DNA of 64,000 bases from an uncultured Blautia sp. (GCA_934364795.1 CAKRMK010000008.1:34343-98342), one strand, 5' to 3'; numbered from the stretch's first letter, positions 8,108-16,415 are shown. The notes: generated by a model not told the origin, from the letters alone. Numbers and translations: made by a program.

Positions 8108-8584
8108 TTAACTAAAAACAGCAAACAATGCACCGAATAATCCTGCGCTTGCAGCGCCCATAATAACGCCTGCCAGCAGAACGCCAAGCATAACAGCAAG
8201 AATACTGGACTTAAAGTCCATGTCCAGAAGGCTGGCTGCCAGAGTTCCAGTCCAGGCACCGGTTCCAGGAAGAGGAATTCCTACGAATAAAAGCAGGGCA
8301 ATGAATAATCCCCGGCCAGCCTTGGCCTGAAGTGCCTTGCCGCCTTTTTCACCCTTTTCCAGACAGAATGTGAAGAAATGTCCGATCACAGGCTTATCTT
8401 TCCCCCATTCCAGAATCTTGCGGGCGAAGAAGTAGATAAAAGGTACCGGCAGCATATTTCCAATGATCGCCACAATGTAAGCAGGAAGAAGTGGAAGTCC
8501 AAATCCTACCGCATAGGGGATGGCACCACGCAGCTCAATAAGAGGCACCATAGAAATAAAGAAAACAATCAGATAACTTTTCAT
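8108..8584 (-). CDS. Small multidrug-export family membrane protein (COG2426)
   Basis: A 158-residue integral membrane protein with about four hydrophobic segments. It begins MKSYLIVFFISMVPLIELRGAIP, and the PLIELRGAIPYA and GIPLPGTGAWTG motifs are those of the family annotated as putative small multidrug export protein, related to DedA. Its transported substrate is not established. It is the only gene of its unit; the gap downstream (7861-8107) holds an inverted repeat and no gene. Confidence 0.75.
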   Translation of the reverse strand: MKSYLIVFFISMVPLIELRGAIPYAVGFGLPLLPAYIVAIIGNMLPVPFIYFFARKILEWGKDKPVIGHFFTFCLEKGEKGGKALQAKAGRGLFIALLLFVGIPLPGTGAWTGTLAASLLDMDFKSSILAVMLGVLLAGVIMGAASAGLFGALFAVFS

Positions 8585-8746
8585 GTTTTAATTCTCCTCT
8601 AAATTCATTTCATACAAAACGTAATTATTATACATGATATTAGAAGCGTTGAACAGTGGGAAATATAAAAAAGTGAAATTACTATATTATATGTAGTGCG
8701 CCTTTTCAATTATTTGCACAATTTTAGAAAATTTTATGGAAACATA

Positions 8747-8774
8747 TTGACAGAAAGAAATAGAATGCTATAAT
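8747..8774 (+). promoter_or_regulatory. Promoter of the heavy-metal resistance module
   Basis: TTGACA (8747-8752), a 16-base spacer and an extended -10 TGCTATAAT (8766-8774). Transcription should start near 8781, right at the operator described next. Confidence 0.8.
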
Positions 8775-8783
8775 AAAAACAAA

Positions 8784-8805
8784 CATATGAATAATTGTTC
8801 ATATG
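8784..8805. promoter_or_regulatory. ArsR/SmtB-type metal-sensor operator
   Basis: CATATGAA-N6-TTCATATG is a perfect inverted repeat of 22 bases, the form bound by CzrA/CadC-type repressors. It lies over the predicted transcription start of the HMA protein gene. The ArsR gene at 11284 is the obvious candidate repressor. Confidence 0.75.
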
Positions 8806-8841
8806 AAAACAGAAAACATTTTCAAAAAGGAGATCACCACC

Positions 8842-9060
8842 ATGAAAAAAACTTACAAAATCGACGTTGACTGTGCAAACTGTGCAAACAAGATGGAAGA
8901 AGCTGCAAAAAACACAGCAGGTGTTAAGAATGCAACTGTAAACTTCATGACTCTGAAAATGATCGTAGAGTTTGAAGATGGACAGGAGCCAAAGGCAGTT
9001 ATGCAGGAAGTTCTGAAGAACTGTAAGAAGGTAGAGGATGATTGCGAGATCTTTTTATAA
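8842..9060 (+). CDS. Heavy-metal-associated (HMA) domain protein
   Basis: A 72-residue metallochaperone-like protein consisting of one HMA fold (beta-alpha-beta-beta-alpha-beta). The metal site is DCANCANKME, the CxxC form with Asn between the cysteines. A second acidic-Cys segment ends the protein (VEDDCEIFL). The ATG at 8842 follows AAGGAG; an in-frame ATG at 8803 lies inside the operator. The P-type ATPase downstream lacks its own N-terminal HMA domain, so this small protein probably replaces it in trans. Zn or Cd is more likely than Cu given the ATPase type and the acidic tail; this is inference. Confidence 0.88.
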   Translation: MKKTYKIDVDCANCANKMEEAAKNTAGVKNATVNFMTLKMIVEFEDGQEPKAVMQEVLKNCKKVEDDCEIFL

Positions 9061-9070
9061 GATCTGACAT

Positions 9071-9160
9071 AGAGTTTGCTCCCAAAAATTATTCCTGCAA
9101 TCTGCACGCCACCATTTTGTGGCATACATCTTGCAGAAAACATTTTTGGGAGCCTGCTCT
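9071..9160. repeat. MITE-like 90-bp intergenic repeat
   Basis: The ends are inverted: AGAGTTTGCTCCCAAAAAT at 9071 and its near-complement closing at 9160. Inside, TGCA...TGCACGCCAC pairs with GTGGCATACA...TGCA, so the whole element folds into one hairpin. It shares its interior (CATCTTGCAGAAA) with the 34759-34832 repeat but has variant ends. The rest of this gap (9161-9343) shows no gene. Confidence 0.65.
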
Positions 9161-9343
9161 GGAGCCTGCCCTGCAATTTATATGCTTCACTTTTGCAGAA
9201 CTTTACAAAATCAGTTTATTTCAAAATGCAGATGTCCCGAAATTACCTATGTTATCTATGAGTTTTGAGGGTGTCTTTTATAAATAGATGGAAAAAATTT
9301 ATCCACAACAATATTTATGATACAGGAGGGCATGTGAAAAATT

Positions 9344-11212
9344 ATGAATAAGAAGCAGAAAAAAGTTTTAATCAGAATTATTGTTACGATTGTTCTTCTG
9401 ATTGCACTGCGTTTTATTCCAATAGAAGGCTATGTAAGAATGGCATTATATATGGTTCCATATCTGGTGATCGGCTATGACATTCTGAAAAAAGCATTCA
9501 AAGGAATTAAAAACCGTCAGGTATTTGATGAAAACTTTCTGATGGCAGTTGCCACAGTAGGTGCTATTGCGTTGGGAGATTACCAGGAAGGAACAGCGGT
9601 TATGCTGTTTTATCAGATCGGGGAACTTTTCCAGAGCTATGCAGTTGGCAAGAGCAGAAGAAATATCAGTGAGTTAATGGATATCCGTCCAGACTATGCA
9701 AACATTGAGCAGGATGGCAAACTGGAAAAGGTTGACCCGGATGAAGTAGAGGTTGGTACTGTGATCGTAGTTCAGCCTGGAGAGAAGATTCCCATTGATG
9801 GAATTATTGAAGAGGGAGCCTCTGCTTTGAATACAAGTGCCCTGACCGGAGAGAGCCTTCCAAGAGATGCGAAAGCAGGAGAAGAGGTTATCAGTGGTTG
9901 TATTAACATGACTGGTGTTCTGAAAATCCGTACAACCAAGGAATTTGGAGAATCTACCGTTTCCAAGATCCTGGACCTTGTGGAGAATTCCAGTTCCAAG
10001 AAATCAAGATCTGAAAACTTTATTTCAAAATTTGCAAAATACTATACACCTGCTGTATGTTACAGCGCCCTGGCACTTGCAATCATTCCCCCGTTTTGCA
10101 GAATGTTGTTCATGGGACTTTCACCGGAGTGGGGAGACTGGATCTACCGTGCCCTTACTTTCCTGGTAATCAGCTGTCCGTGTGCACTTGTGATCAGTAT
10201 TCCTCTTAGCTTCTTTGCAGGAATCGGCGGTGCCAGCAATCAGGGAGTTCTGGTAAAAGGCTCCAATTATCTTGAAGCTCTTTCCCAGACAAAAATTGTA
10301 GTATTTGATAAAACCGGAACTATGACAAAAGGTGTATTCGAAGTAAGCGGAATCCATCACAGTGAGATGGAGGATGCTAAGCTTCTGGAATATGCAGCAT
10401 ATGCAGAATGTTCTTCTTCCCATCCCATCAGTAAAAGCCTTCAGGCAGCATACGGCAAGCCCATTGACCGCAGCCGTGTGACAGATATTGAGGAAATCGG
10501 TGGAAATGGCGTAGTAGCAAAGGTTGACGGTGTGCAGGTTGCAGCAGGAAATGCCAAGCTGATGAACCGCCTTGGAATCCAGTATAAGGAATGTCACCAT
10601 GTGGGAACTGTCGTTCATATGGCAGTTGACGGCAAATACGCAGGACACATTCTGATCTCTGATATTTTGAAGCCTCATGCAAAAGAGGCAATTGAAAATC
10701 TGAAAAAAGCAGGTGTTACAAAAACAGTTATGCTTACAGGAGATGCACGTAAGGTGGCAGATTCTGTGGCAGCAGAGCTTGGAATTGGTGAAGTACACAG
10801 CGAGCTTCTTCCGGCAGATAAGGTATCTAAGGTAGAGGAGCTTCTGGCAAATAAATCTGAAAAAGAGAAACTTGCATTCGTTGGTGACGGTATTAACGAT
10901 GCGCCGGTTCTTTCAAGAGCAGATATAGGTATTGCAATGGGAGCACTTGGCTCTGATGCTGCAATTGAAGCTGCTGATATTGTCCTCATGGACGATGATC
11001 CTGTAAAAATTGCAAAAGCAATCCGTATTTCAAAGAAATGTATGCGTATTGTATATGAAAATATCTACTTTGCAATTGGAGTCAAGCTGATCTGTCTGGT
11101 GCTTGGAGCCCTTGGTATTGCAAACATGTGGGTGGCTATTTTTGCAGATGTAGGAGTTATGGTAATTGCAGTTCTCAATGCAATCCGTACTTTATTTGTA
11201 AAGAATCTTTAA
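9344..11212 (+). CDS. Heavy-metal P1B-type ATPase (Zn/Cd/Pb group)
   Basis: A 622-residue membrane ATPase that exports divalent soft metals. It has all catalytic motifs: TGES (actuator domain), CPC in the sixth membrane helix (ISCPCALVISIPL), the phosphorylation site DKTGTMTKG, the SSHPIS histidine-proline motif and GDGINDAPVL. The CPC motif together with the last helix region (ANMWVAIFADVGVMVIAVLNA) fits the ZntA/CadA class. The protein starts almost directly with membrane helices; the usual N-terminal HMA domain is absent and is encoded separately at 8842. RBS AGGAGG precedes the ATG. An ArsR regulator follows. Confidence 0.93.
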   Translation: MNKKQKKVLIRIIVTIVLLIALRFIPIEGYVRMALYMVPYLVIGYDILKKAFKGIKNRQVFDENFLMAVATVGAIALGDYQEGTAVMLFYQIGELFQSYAVGKSRRNISELMDIRPDYANIEQDGKLEKVDPDEVEVGTVIVVQPGEKIPIDGIIEEGASALNTSALTGESLPRDAKAGEEVISGCINMTGVLKIRTTKEFGESTVSKILDLVENSSSKKSRSENFISKFAKYYTPAVCYSALALAIIPPFCRMLFMGLSPEWGDWIYRALTFLVISCPCALVISIPLSFFAGIGGASNQGVLVKGSNYLEALSQTKIVVFDKTGTMTKGVFEVSGIHHSEMEDAKLLEYAAYAECSSSHPISKSLQAAYGKPIDRSRVTDIEEIGGNGVVAKVDGVQVAAGNAKLMNRLGIQYKECHHVGTVVHMAVDGKYAGHILISDILKPHAKEAIENLKKAGVTKTVMLTGDARKVADSVAAELGIGEVHSELLPADKVSKVEELLANKSEKEKLAFVGDGINDAPVLSRADIGIAMGALGSDAAIEAADIVLMDDDPVKIAKAIRISKKCMRIVYENIYFAIGVKLICLVLGALGIANMWVAIFADVGVMVIAVLNAIRTLFVKNL

Positions 11213-11283
11213 TGTAAATGGGGGCAGAGTTATTTGCCCCCTGAAGCTGTATAATCTGGATAGTTTAATTGAGGAGTTTGACA

Positions 11284-11655
11284 ATGAAAAAAGATACAGA
11301 TAAAGATATTGAAACCTGTGAATGCTGTGAAGTTCACGAAAATCTTCTGCAGATTGTAAACGAAACCATCCCGGAAGAAAATGAACTTTATGATCTGGCT
11401 GAATTATTTAAAGTTTTTGGGGACTCTACCAGAATCCGTATCCTGTTTGTGCTTTTTGAGGCAGAGGTATGTGTGTGCGACCTGGCCAAGGCACTGAACA
11501 TGACCCAATCAGCAATTTCCCATCAGCTGCGTATCCTGAAACAGAATAAGCTGGTGAAAAGCCGCAGAGAGGGGAAATCTATTTTCTATTCTCTTGCAGA
11601 TGAACATGTGCGGACAATCATTGACCAGGGAAGAGAGCATATTGAGGAAGATTAA
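11284..11655 (+). CDS. ArsR/SmtB-family metal-sensing repressor (CadC-like)
   Basis: A 123-residue winged-helix repressor. The N-terminal tail CECCEVHE supplies cysteines that with the EVCVCDLA motif at the start of the DNA-binding region form a CadC-type alpha3N metal site. The recognition helix is MTQSAISHQLRILKQNKLV, and the C-terminal helix D..H..TI..Q..EH also has residues used for alpha5 Zn sites. The ATG at 11284 follows GAGGAG; a TTG at 11269 overlaps that site. It probably represses the operator at 8784 and releases it on Cd, Pb or Zn binding. It ends before a strong bidirectional terminator. Confidence 0.9.
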   Translation: MKKDTDKDIETCECCEVHENLLQIVNETIPEENELYDLAELFKVFGDSTRIRILFVLFEAEVCVCDLAKALNMTQSAISHQLRILKQNKLVKSRREGKSIFYSLADEHVRTIIDQGREHIEED

Positions 11656-11720
11656 TATTAGTTACTGGTTACAGAGGACGCAATCCTTAATATTTTTTGA
11701 AAACCTGTAATGTGTAAATA

Positions 11721-11785
11721 AAAACGGTATGTACAATGAACATAAAGTAATGAAACGTTACTTTTGATATTGTACATACCGTTTT
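11721..11785. terminator. Bidirectional terminator
   Basis: AAAACGGTATGTACAAT pairs perfectly with its complement at 11769-11785, and an inner GTAA/TTAC pair tops the hairpin. With A and T runs at the two feet it serves both the ArsR gene and the convergent antiporter gene. Confidence 0.85.
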
Positions 11786-11792
11786 ATATTAT

Positions 11793-12767
11793 TTATACAA
11801 ACTGATAAATGCAGAACACTGCATAAATTACCAGCAGAACGATTCCCTGAGTTCTGGAAAGCTTTTCTCTTTTTATGGCAGGGAAAGTAAGAAATGCCAT
11901 AACAAACAGCATAAGGGGAATATCCACAACCAGAGAAGAATTTAAACCGGCAATGGTTTTGCTTACCGGGATATCAAATGGAGATAAGGTTGCGGAAACA
12001 CCAGTTACCAGTACCAGGTTGAAAAGGTTTGCGCCGATTACATTTCCAAGGGAAAGAGCACCATGTCCCTTTGTAAGAGAGGTGATGGCAGTTACCAGCT
12101 CCGGAAGAGAAGTACCAAGTGCAACGAAGGTAAGTGCGATAACAGATTCCGGAACACCAAGTTCGCGGGCAATAATGGTTCCGTTATTTACCAGCAGATT
12201 TGCACCCCATGCAATAAGAGCCGCGCCAATAATCAGCAGGAAAATGTCCTTTAACAAAGAAGAATTTTCCTCTTTAGAAACTTCCACTTCTTCAGATACG
12301 GCAACATCACCAGGATGATTTTTGATCTGGTAAACAGAAACTCCAATGTAAGCACCGAACATAATAAGAAGAACAAGTCCGGTAATGTGGGAAAAATGTC
12401 CGCTGATATAAGCTGTTGCAGAGTAGAAAATGGCTGCAACAAAGAAAAAGATAACCGGCAGCTTCAGTGCCTTTTTGTCCGTGGCTGACGGACGGATGGC
12501 AATGGTAAGGGCTGCAATAAGACATACATTGCAGATAATGGAGCCGATGGCATTTCCATAGGCGATTTCCCCATGTCCGCTTACAGCAGAGGTGGCAGAA
12601 ACCATAACCTCCGGAAGTGTGGTGCCAATGGAAACTACAGTGGCGCCGATAAGAAGCTCCGGTACATGAAAACGATGGGCAATGCCCGTAGCCCCGTCAA
12701 CAAACCAGTCGCCGCCTTTGATCAGAAAAATCAGACCGATGATGAAAAAAATAACTGGTAAAATCAT
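11793..12767 (-). CDS. Calcium/sodium antiporter (CaCA family)
   Basis: A 324-residue inner-membrane cation exchanger made of two inverted five-helix repeats. The two alpha-repeats are clear: GATVVSIGTTLPEVMVSATSA near residue 40 and ALTFVALGTSLPELVTAITSL near residue 210, each with the GT(T/S)LPE ion-binding signature. The acidic cytoplasmic loop (EEVEVSKEEN) separates the halves. Members exchange Ca2+ (or other divalent cations) for Na+ or H+. It lies 39 bases downstream of mntP on the same strand, so the two may be read together under the Mn riboswitch. Confidence 0.9.
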   Translation of the reverse strand: MILPVIFFIIGLIFLIKGGDWFVDGATGIAHRFHVPELLIGATVVSIGTTLPEVMVSATSAVSGHGEIAYGNAIGSIICNVCLIAALTIAIRPSATDKKALKLPVIFFFVAAIFYSATAYISGHFSHITGLVLLIMFGAYIGVSVYQIKNHPGDVAVSEEVEVSKEENSSLLKDIFLLIIGAALIAWGANLLVNNGTIIARELGVPESVIALTFVALGTSLPELVTAITSLTKGHGALSLGNVIGANLFNLVLVTGVSATLSPFDIPVSKTIAGLNSSLVVDIPLMLFVMAFLTFPAIKREKLSRTQGIVLLVIYAVFCIYQFV

Positions 12768-12806
12768 AAATGTCCTCCTTTTTGTGCAGGAAAAATTCCT
12801 GGAAAA

Positions 12807-13391
12807 TTAAAACATGTTGCTGATGAAAATTTCCAGACCAATTGCAATTAAGATCACGCCACCCAGGATATCAGCCTTGTTGGAAAGCTTTGTTCCAAAT
12901 CGTTTGCCAAGGGAAAGGCCTGACATGGAAATGAAAAATGTAACGGTTGCAATGATCAGGGAACAGACAAGAGCCATAAGCCAGTCATATTCTGCGATGG
13001 TAAAGCCTACAGACAAAGCATCAATGGAAGTGGCAACACCCTGAATGAAAAGAGCTTTTGGACCAACTCCTGGAACTTCGTCATCCTCGCCAGTTCCACG
13101 GATACCGTTTATCAGCATGGAACCTCCGATGTAGCCTAATAAGATCAGTGCGATCCATGGGATAAATTTCTCAAATGTTTTGAAATATTCCACAATGGTG
13201 TGGACGCATAACCATCCGGTCATTGGCATAATGGCCTGAAAAGCACCGAAGGTGCCGGCAATACCGCACATTTTCTTCATTCGCATCTTTGGCTCATGCA
13301 GGCCGTTTGCAAGGGAAACTGAAAAAGCATCCATTGCAAGTCCAACACCCAACAGGGCGCTGTTCAGAAAAAAGACAAAACTGTAGTTCAT
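12807..13391 (-). CDS. mntP: Manganese efflux pump MntP
   Basis: A 194-residue, six-helix membrane protein of the MntP (DUF204) family, which exports Mn2+. Two homologous halves each carry the key acidic motif: GLAMDAFSVSLANGL and GVATSIDALSVGFTIA. I prefer the ATG at 13391, nine bases from GGAGG, over the one at 13397, which is only three bases from it. A yybP-ykoY manganese riboswitch precedes the gene, which strongly supports the assignment. A downstream CaCA antiporter gene may share the transcript. Confidence 0.93.
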   Translation of the reverse strand: MNYSFVFFLNSALLGVGLAMDAFSVSLANGLHEPKMRMKKMCGIAGTFGAFQAIMPMTGWLCVHTIVEYFKTFEKFIPWIALILLGYIGGSMLINGIRGTGEDDEVPGVGPKALFIQGVATSIDALSVGFTIAEYDWLMALVCSLIIATVTFFISMSGLSLGKRFGTKLSNKADILGGVILIAIGLEIFISNMF

Positions 13392-13540
13392 TTTCATATT
13401 CCTCCGTAATATTATTTCACCGTTGAATTATTTTCAGCAGGCTGGTTTCCTGAATGTGGCAGCCAAACATGATTTAAGATCTAAAGTGAAGATTTCTTAA
13501 CAATTATGGATGCCTGTATCATACGGGTAAAAATCACATG

Positions 13541-13580
13541 AAAAAAGACCCGCTATATAACCGCCGGCTATATATGGGTC
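13541..13580 (-). terminator. Riboswitch-controlled terminator upstream of mntP
   Basis: Read on the minus strand, GACCC at 13580 pairs with GGGTC at 13551-13547, with ATATAtaGCC/GGCggTTATAT inside, followed by six T. It sits between the aptamer and mntP and would be avoided when Mn2+ is bound. Confidence 0.8.
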
Positions 13581-13581
13581 A

Positions 13582-13752
13582 TCATCATTCTTATAAAAGG
13601 ATAGACTCCATGTATAGCATCAGTTATACATGAGTCTCGCAATTTAATGCAAGCCAGACCAAAACATTACACTGGTAATATCCACGGGTCGGTATGTTGA
13701 CTTGCCACGTACAGTTCAATACGCTTGCTACTCCCTCACAGGGAAACCTTGT
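13582..13752 (-). promoter_or_regulatory. yybP-ykoY manganese riboswitch aptamer
   Basis: On the minus strand the leader has the family hallmarks: a 5' stem leading into GGGAGTAGC (13735-13727), the long P-stem with CCGAC-containing junction, and GCGAGACTCATG...CATGGAGTCT closing the second arm. The family senses Mn2+ and switches on exporters such as mntP, which is the downstream gene. Exact ends are estimated from the predicted start near 13752 and the terminator. Confidence 0.85.
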
Positions 13753-13758
13753 GTGGTA

Positions 13759-13787
13759 ACTTTAGCAGATAAGAAGTCGTTTGTCAA
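13759..13787 (-). promoter_or_regulatory. Promoter of the mntP leader
   Basis: Minus strand: TTGACA (13787-13782), a 17-base spacer and TAAAGT (13764-13759), giving a start near 13752 just before the aptamer. Confidence 0.7.
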
Positions 13788-13805
13788 TAATTTTTATCAA
13801 TAATA

Positions 13806-13871
13806 TTGACATTGCCAGAATATTAGCATAAACTAACTTTTGTAATATTAATGATAAAAAATATCATTAAT
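13806..13871 (+). promoter_or_regulatory. feoAB promoter with metalloregulator operator
   Basis: TTGACA (13806-13811), 17-base spacer and TAAACT (13829-13834). Directly downstream is ATTAATGATA-AAAAA-TATCATTAAT (13847-13871), a perfect inverted repeat. Its position fits a repressor site and its TGATA...TATCA halves resemble Fur- or DtxR-family iron boxes. Which of these regulators binds cannot be decided from the sequence. Confidence 0.65.
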
Positions 13872-13899
13872 GAAGAGAAAGTTACTATAAAACATATCT

Positions 13900-13980
13900 G
13901 TAATCTGTGTTTCTCACTTTACGGTGCCATATCACAAAACATGCCGTAAAGTGTAGATGTGTAACATCTTAAAAGATTAC
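13900..13980 (+). promoter_or_regulatory. Structured RNA leader of feoAB (candidate three-way junction)
   Basis: GTAATCT (13900-13906) pairs with AGATTAC (13974-13980) and encloses two hairpins: CACTTTACGG/CCGTAAAGTG (13915-13953, 10 perfect pairs) and GATGT/ACATC (13956-13968). No T-run follows the strong stem, so it is not a simple terminator. I do not recognise it as a known riboswitch class. It ends ten bases before the ribosome site. Confidence 0.5.
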
Positions 13981-14004
13981 AAATGAGAAAAGAGGAAACT
14001 ACAT

Positions 14005-16350
14005 ATGACATTAAAAGATCTTCCTATTGGAAAAACTGCCACAGTTACGGCAGTAGGCGGGGAAGGAGCGCTTCGGCAGCATTTTCTGGATATGGGTATT
14101 ATTCCCATGGCAGATGTGACTATGGTGAAATATGCGCCTATGGGGGATCCTGTAGAGGTAAGGATACATAGCTACGAACTGACCCTCCGTCTTGCAGATG
14201 CTGACAAAATCCAGATAGACAACATAAGGGAAATGAAAACGCCCCGGCACAATAACCATGTAAAAACAATTCCCCATCCAGGGCTTGGAGAGGGCGGCAA
14301 GTACCACGAAAAAGCAGATGAACACCCGATTCCAGATGGTGAGATCATTACATTTGCCCTTGCAGGAAATCAGAACTGTGGCAAAACCACATTGTTTAAT
14401 CAGCTGACAGGTTCCAACCAGCATGTGGGAAATTTTCCCGGGGTAACAGTAGACCGTAAAGACGGTTCCATCCGGGGAAAAAAGAATACTCTGGTAACAG
14501 ACCTTCCAGGTATTTATTCTATGTCCCCTTATTCCAGCGAGGAAATCGTAACCAGAAATTTTATTCTGGAACAGCATCCACGGGGGATTATTAATATTGT
14601 AGATGCCACCAATATTGAGAGAAATCTCTATCTTACCATGCAGCTAATGGAACTGGATGTTCCTATGGTGCTGGCTTTGAACATGATGGATGAGGTGCGC
14701 CAGAATGGCGGCTCTATACTGGTGAATCAGATGGAGGAGATGCTTGGAATCCCGGTAGTGCCTGTTTCCGCAGCCAAAAATGAAGGAATTGATGAACTAG
14801 TAGCACATGCAATTCATGTCGCAAAATATCAGGAACGTCCCAAACGTGTTGACTTTTGCGATGCAAATGAAGATGGCGGGGCAGTGCACAGATGCCTTCA
14901 CGGAATTATGCATTTAATTGAAGATCACGCCCAGAAGGCCGATATTCCGGTTCGTTTTGCGGCCAGCAAGCTTGCAGAGGGGGACGAGCTGATTCTGGAA
15001 AAGCTGGGACTTGACCAGAATGAGAAAGAAACTCTGGAACATATTGTAAAGCAGATGGAAACAGAGCGAGGACTTGACCGGGCAGCTGCCATGGCTCATA
15101 TGCGTTTTGATTTTATTGAAAAGGTCTGTGATGAGACAGTGGTAAAGCCTCATGAAAGCAAAGAACATGTAAGAAGCCAGAAAATGGATAAGATCCTCAC
15201 CGGCAAATATACGGCGATTCCCTGTTTTGCAGGAATTATGGGGCTTGTATTCTGGCTTACCTTTGGTGTTATCGGAAAAGGGCTTTCCGACCTCCTGGAT
15301 ATGGGGATTTCCTGGCTTACAGATGTGGTGGACCAGGCCATGACCGCATGGAATGTCAATGAAGTGCTTCATTCCCTGGTGATTGACGGAATTTTTAACG
15401 GAGTAGGCAGTGTGCTTAGTTTCCTTCCGATTATTGTCACTTTGTTCTTCTTTTTGTCCCTTCTGGAAGACAGTGGATATATGGCAAGGGTTGCCTTTGT
15501 GATGGATAAGCTGCTTCGTAAAATCGGGCTTTCGGGGCGAAGCATTGTCCCTATGCTGGTGGGCTTTGGCTGTACAGTTCCAGGGGTTATGGCAAGCAGA
15601 ACCCTTCCCTCTGAGCGTGACCGTAAGATGACCATTCTTCTTACCCCGTTTATGAGCTGCTCTGCAAAGCTTCCGATATATGCATTTTTTACAGCGGCTT
15701 TTTTTCCGAAATACGGTGCACTTGTAATGATTGCTCTTTATTTTGGTGGAATCCTTATGGGAATTGTGATGGCACTGCTTTTTGGAAAAACATTATTTAA
15801 AGGGGAGGCAGTTCCTTTTGTAATGGAGCTTCCAAACTATCGTTTGCCGGGAGCAAAGAATGTGGGGCAGCTTCTCTGGGAAAAAGCAAAAGATTTTCTT
15901 CAGAGAGCCTTTACAGTAATTTTTGTAGCAACCATTGTAATCTGGTTTTTGCAGACCTTTGATCTGCAGATGAATATTGTCACGGATTCCAGAGACAGCA
16001 TTCTGGCTGTGGTGGCAGGAATTGTTGCGCCTGTGTTTAAACCTCTGGGCTTTGGTGACTGGAGATTTTCCACAGCACTTGTTACCGGATTCATGGCAAA
16101 GGAAAGCGTGGTTTCCACATTGTCCATTTTGTTTGGAAGCACTGGGGCTCTTGTGGAAGTGCTGACACCGCTGGCTGCGGTGAGCCTTCTTACTTTCTGT
16201 CTGCTTTATACTCCCTGTGTGGCTGCAATTGCCTCAGTGAAGCGGGAGCTTGGGGGCAAATGGGCTGCTGGAGTTGTGATCGGGCAGTGTGTGATCGCAT
16301 GGATTGCGGCATTTTTGGTAAAAATAATTGGTGGTTTCATCGGATTTTGA
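14005..16350 (+). CDS. feoB: Fused FeoA-FeoB ferrous iron transporter
   Basis: A 781-residue Fe2+ importer. Residues ~1-75 are a FeoA (SH3-like) domain, DLPIGKTATVTAVGGEG...LRLADADKIQI. A His-rich linker follows. The FeoB G-domain starts with G1 GNQNCGKT (121-128), then GVTVDRKDG, DLPGIYS (G3), NMMDEV (G4) and SAAK (G5). The membrane part has two Gate domains, including GFGCTVPGVMASRTLPSERDRK and the C-terminal LYTPCVAAIASVKRELGGKW. Most bacteria encode FeoA and FeoB separately; the fusion is known in some Clostridia and Bacteroidetes. No FeoC is seen. The upstream iron-box-like palindrome suggests repression in iron-rich conditions. Confidence 0.95.
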   Translation: MTLKDLPIGKTATVTAVGGEGALRQHFLDMGIIPMADVTMVKYAPMGDPVEVRIHSYELTLRLADADKIQIDNIREMKTPRHNNHVKTIPHPGLGEGGKYHEKADEHPIPDGEIITFALAGNQNCGKTTLFNQLTGSNQHVGNFPGVTVDRKDGSIRGKKNTLVTDLPGIYSMSPYSSEEIVTRNFILEQHPRGIINIVDATNIERNLYLTMQLMELDVPMVLALNMMDEVRQNGGSILVNQMEEMLGIPVVPVSAAKNEGIDELVAHAIHVAKYQERPKRVDFCDANEDGGAVHRCLHGIMHLIEDHAQKADIPVRFAASKLAEGDELILEKLGLDQNEKETLEHIVKQMETERGLDRAAAMAHMRFDFIEKVCDETVVKPHESKEHVRSQKMDKILTGKYTAIPCFAGIMGLVFWLTFGVIGKGLSDLLDMGISWLTDVVDQAMTAWNVNEVLHSLVIDGIFNGVGSVLSFLPIIVTLFFFLSLLEDSGYMARVAFVMDKLLRKIGLSGRSIVPMLVGFGCTVPGVMASRTLPSERDRKMTILLTPFMSCSAKLPIYAFFTAAFFPKYGALVMIALYFGGILMGIVMALLFGKTLFKGEAVPFVMELPNYRLPGAKNVGQLLWEKAKDFLQRAFTVIFVATIVIWFLQTFDLQMNIVTDSRDSILAVVAGIVAPVFKPLGFGDWRFSTALVTGFMAKESVVSTLSILFGSTGALVEVLTPLAAVSLLTFCLLYTPCVAAIASVKRELGGKWAAGVVIGQCVIAWIAAFLVKIIGGFIGF

Positions 16351-16356
16351 GAAAAA

Positions 16357-16415
16357 TGACTATTTTTCATTTTTGTCAAAAAAAATATTGACTATTGGTC
16401 ATTTTGGTTTATACT
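16357..16415 (+). promoter_or_regulatory. MMPL exporter promoter with paired operator motifs
   Basis: TTGACT (16388-16393), 16-base spacer, TATACT (16410-16415). The motif TGACTATTnnTCATTTT occurs twice, at 16357 and 16389, 32 bases (about three helix turns) apart; the second copy contains the inverted repeat TGAC-TATTG-GTCA and overlaps the -35. This looks like a repressor-binding array. No regulator gene adjoins it. Confidence 0.55.

Noticed and set aside
13915..13953. Simple terminator of an upstream transcript in the feo leader
   Set aside because: The stem is strong but followed by GTAGATGTG, not a T-run, and the only upstream promoter on this strand is that of feoAB itself.
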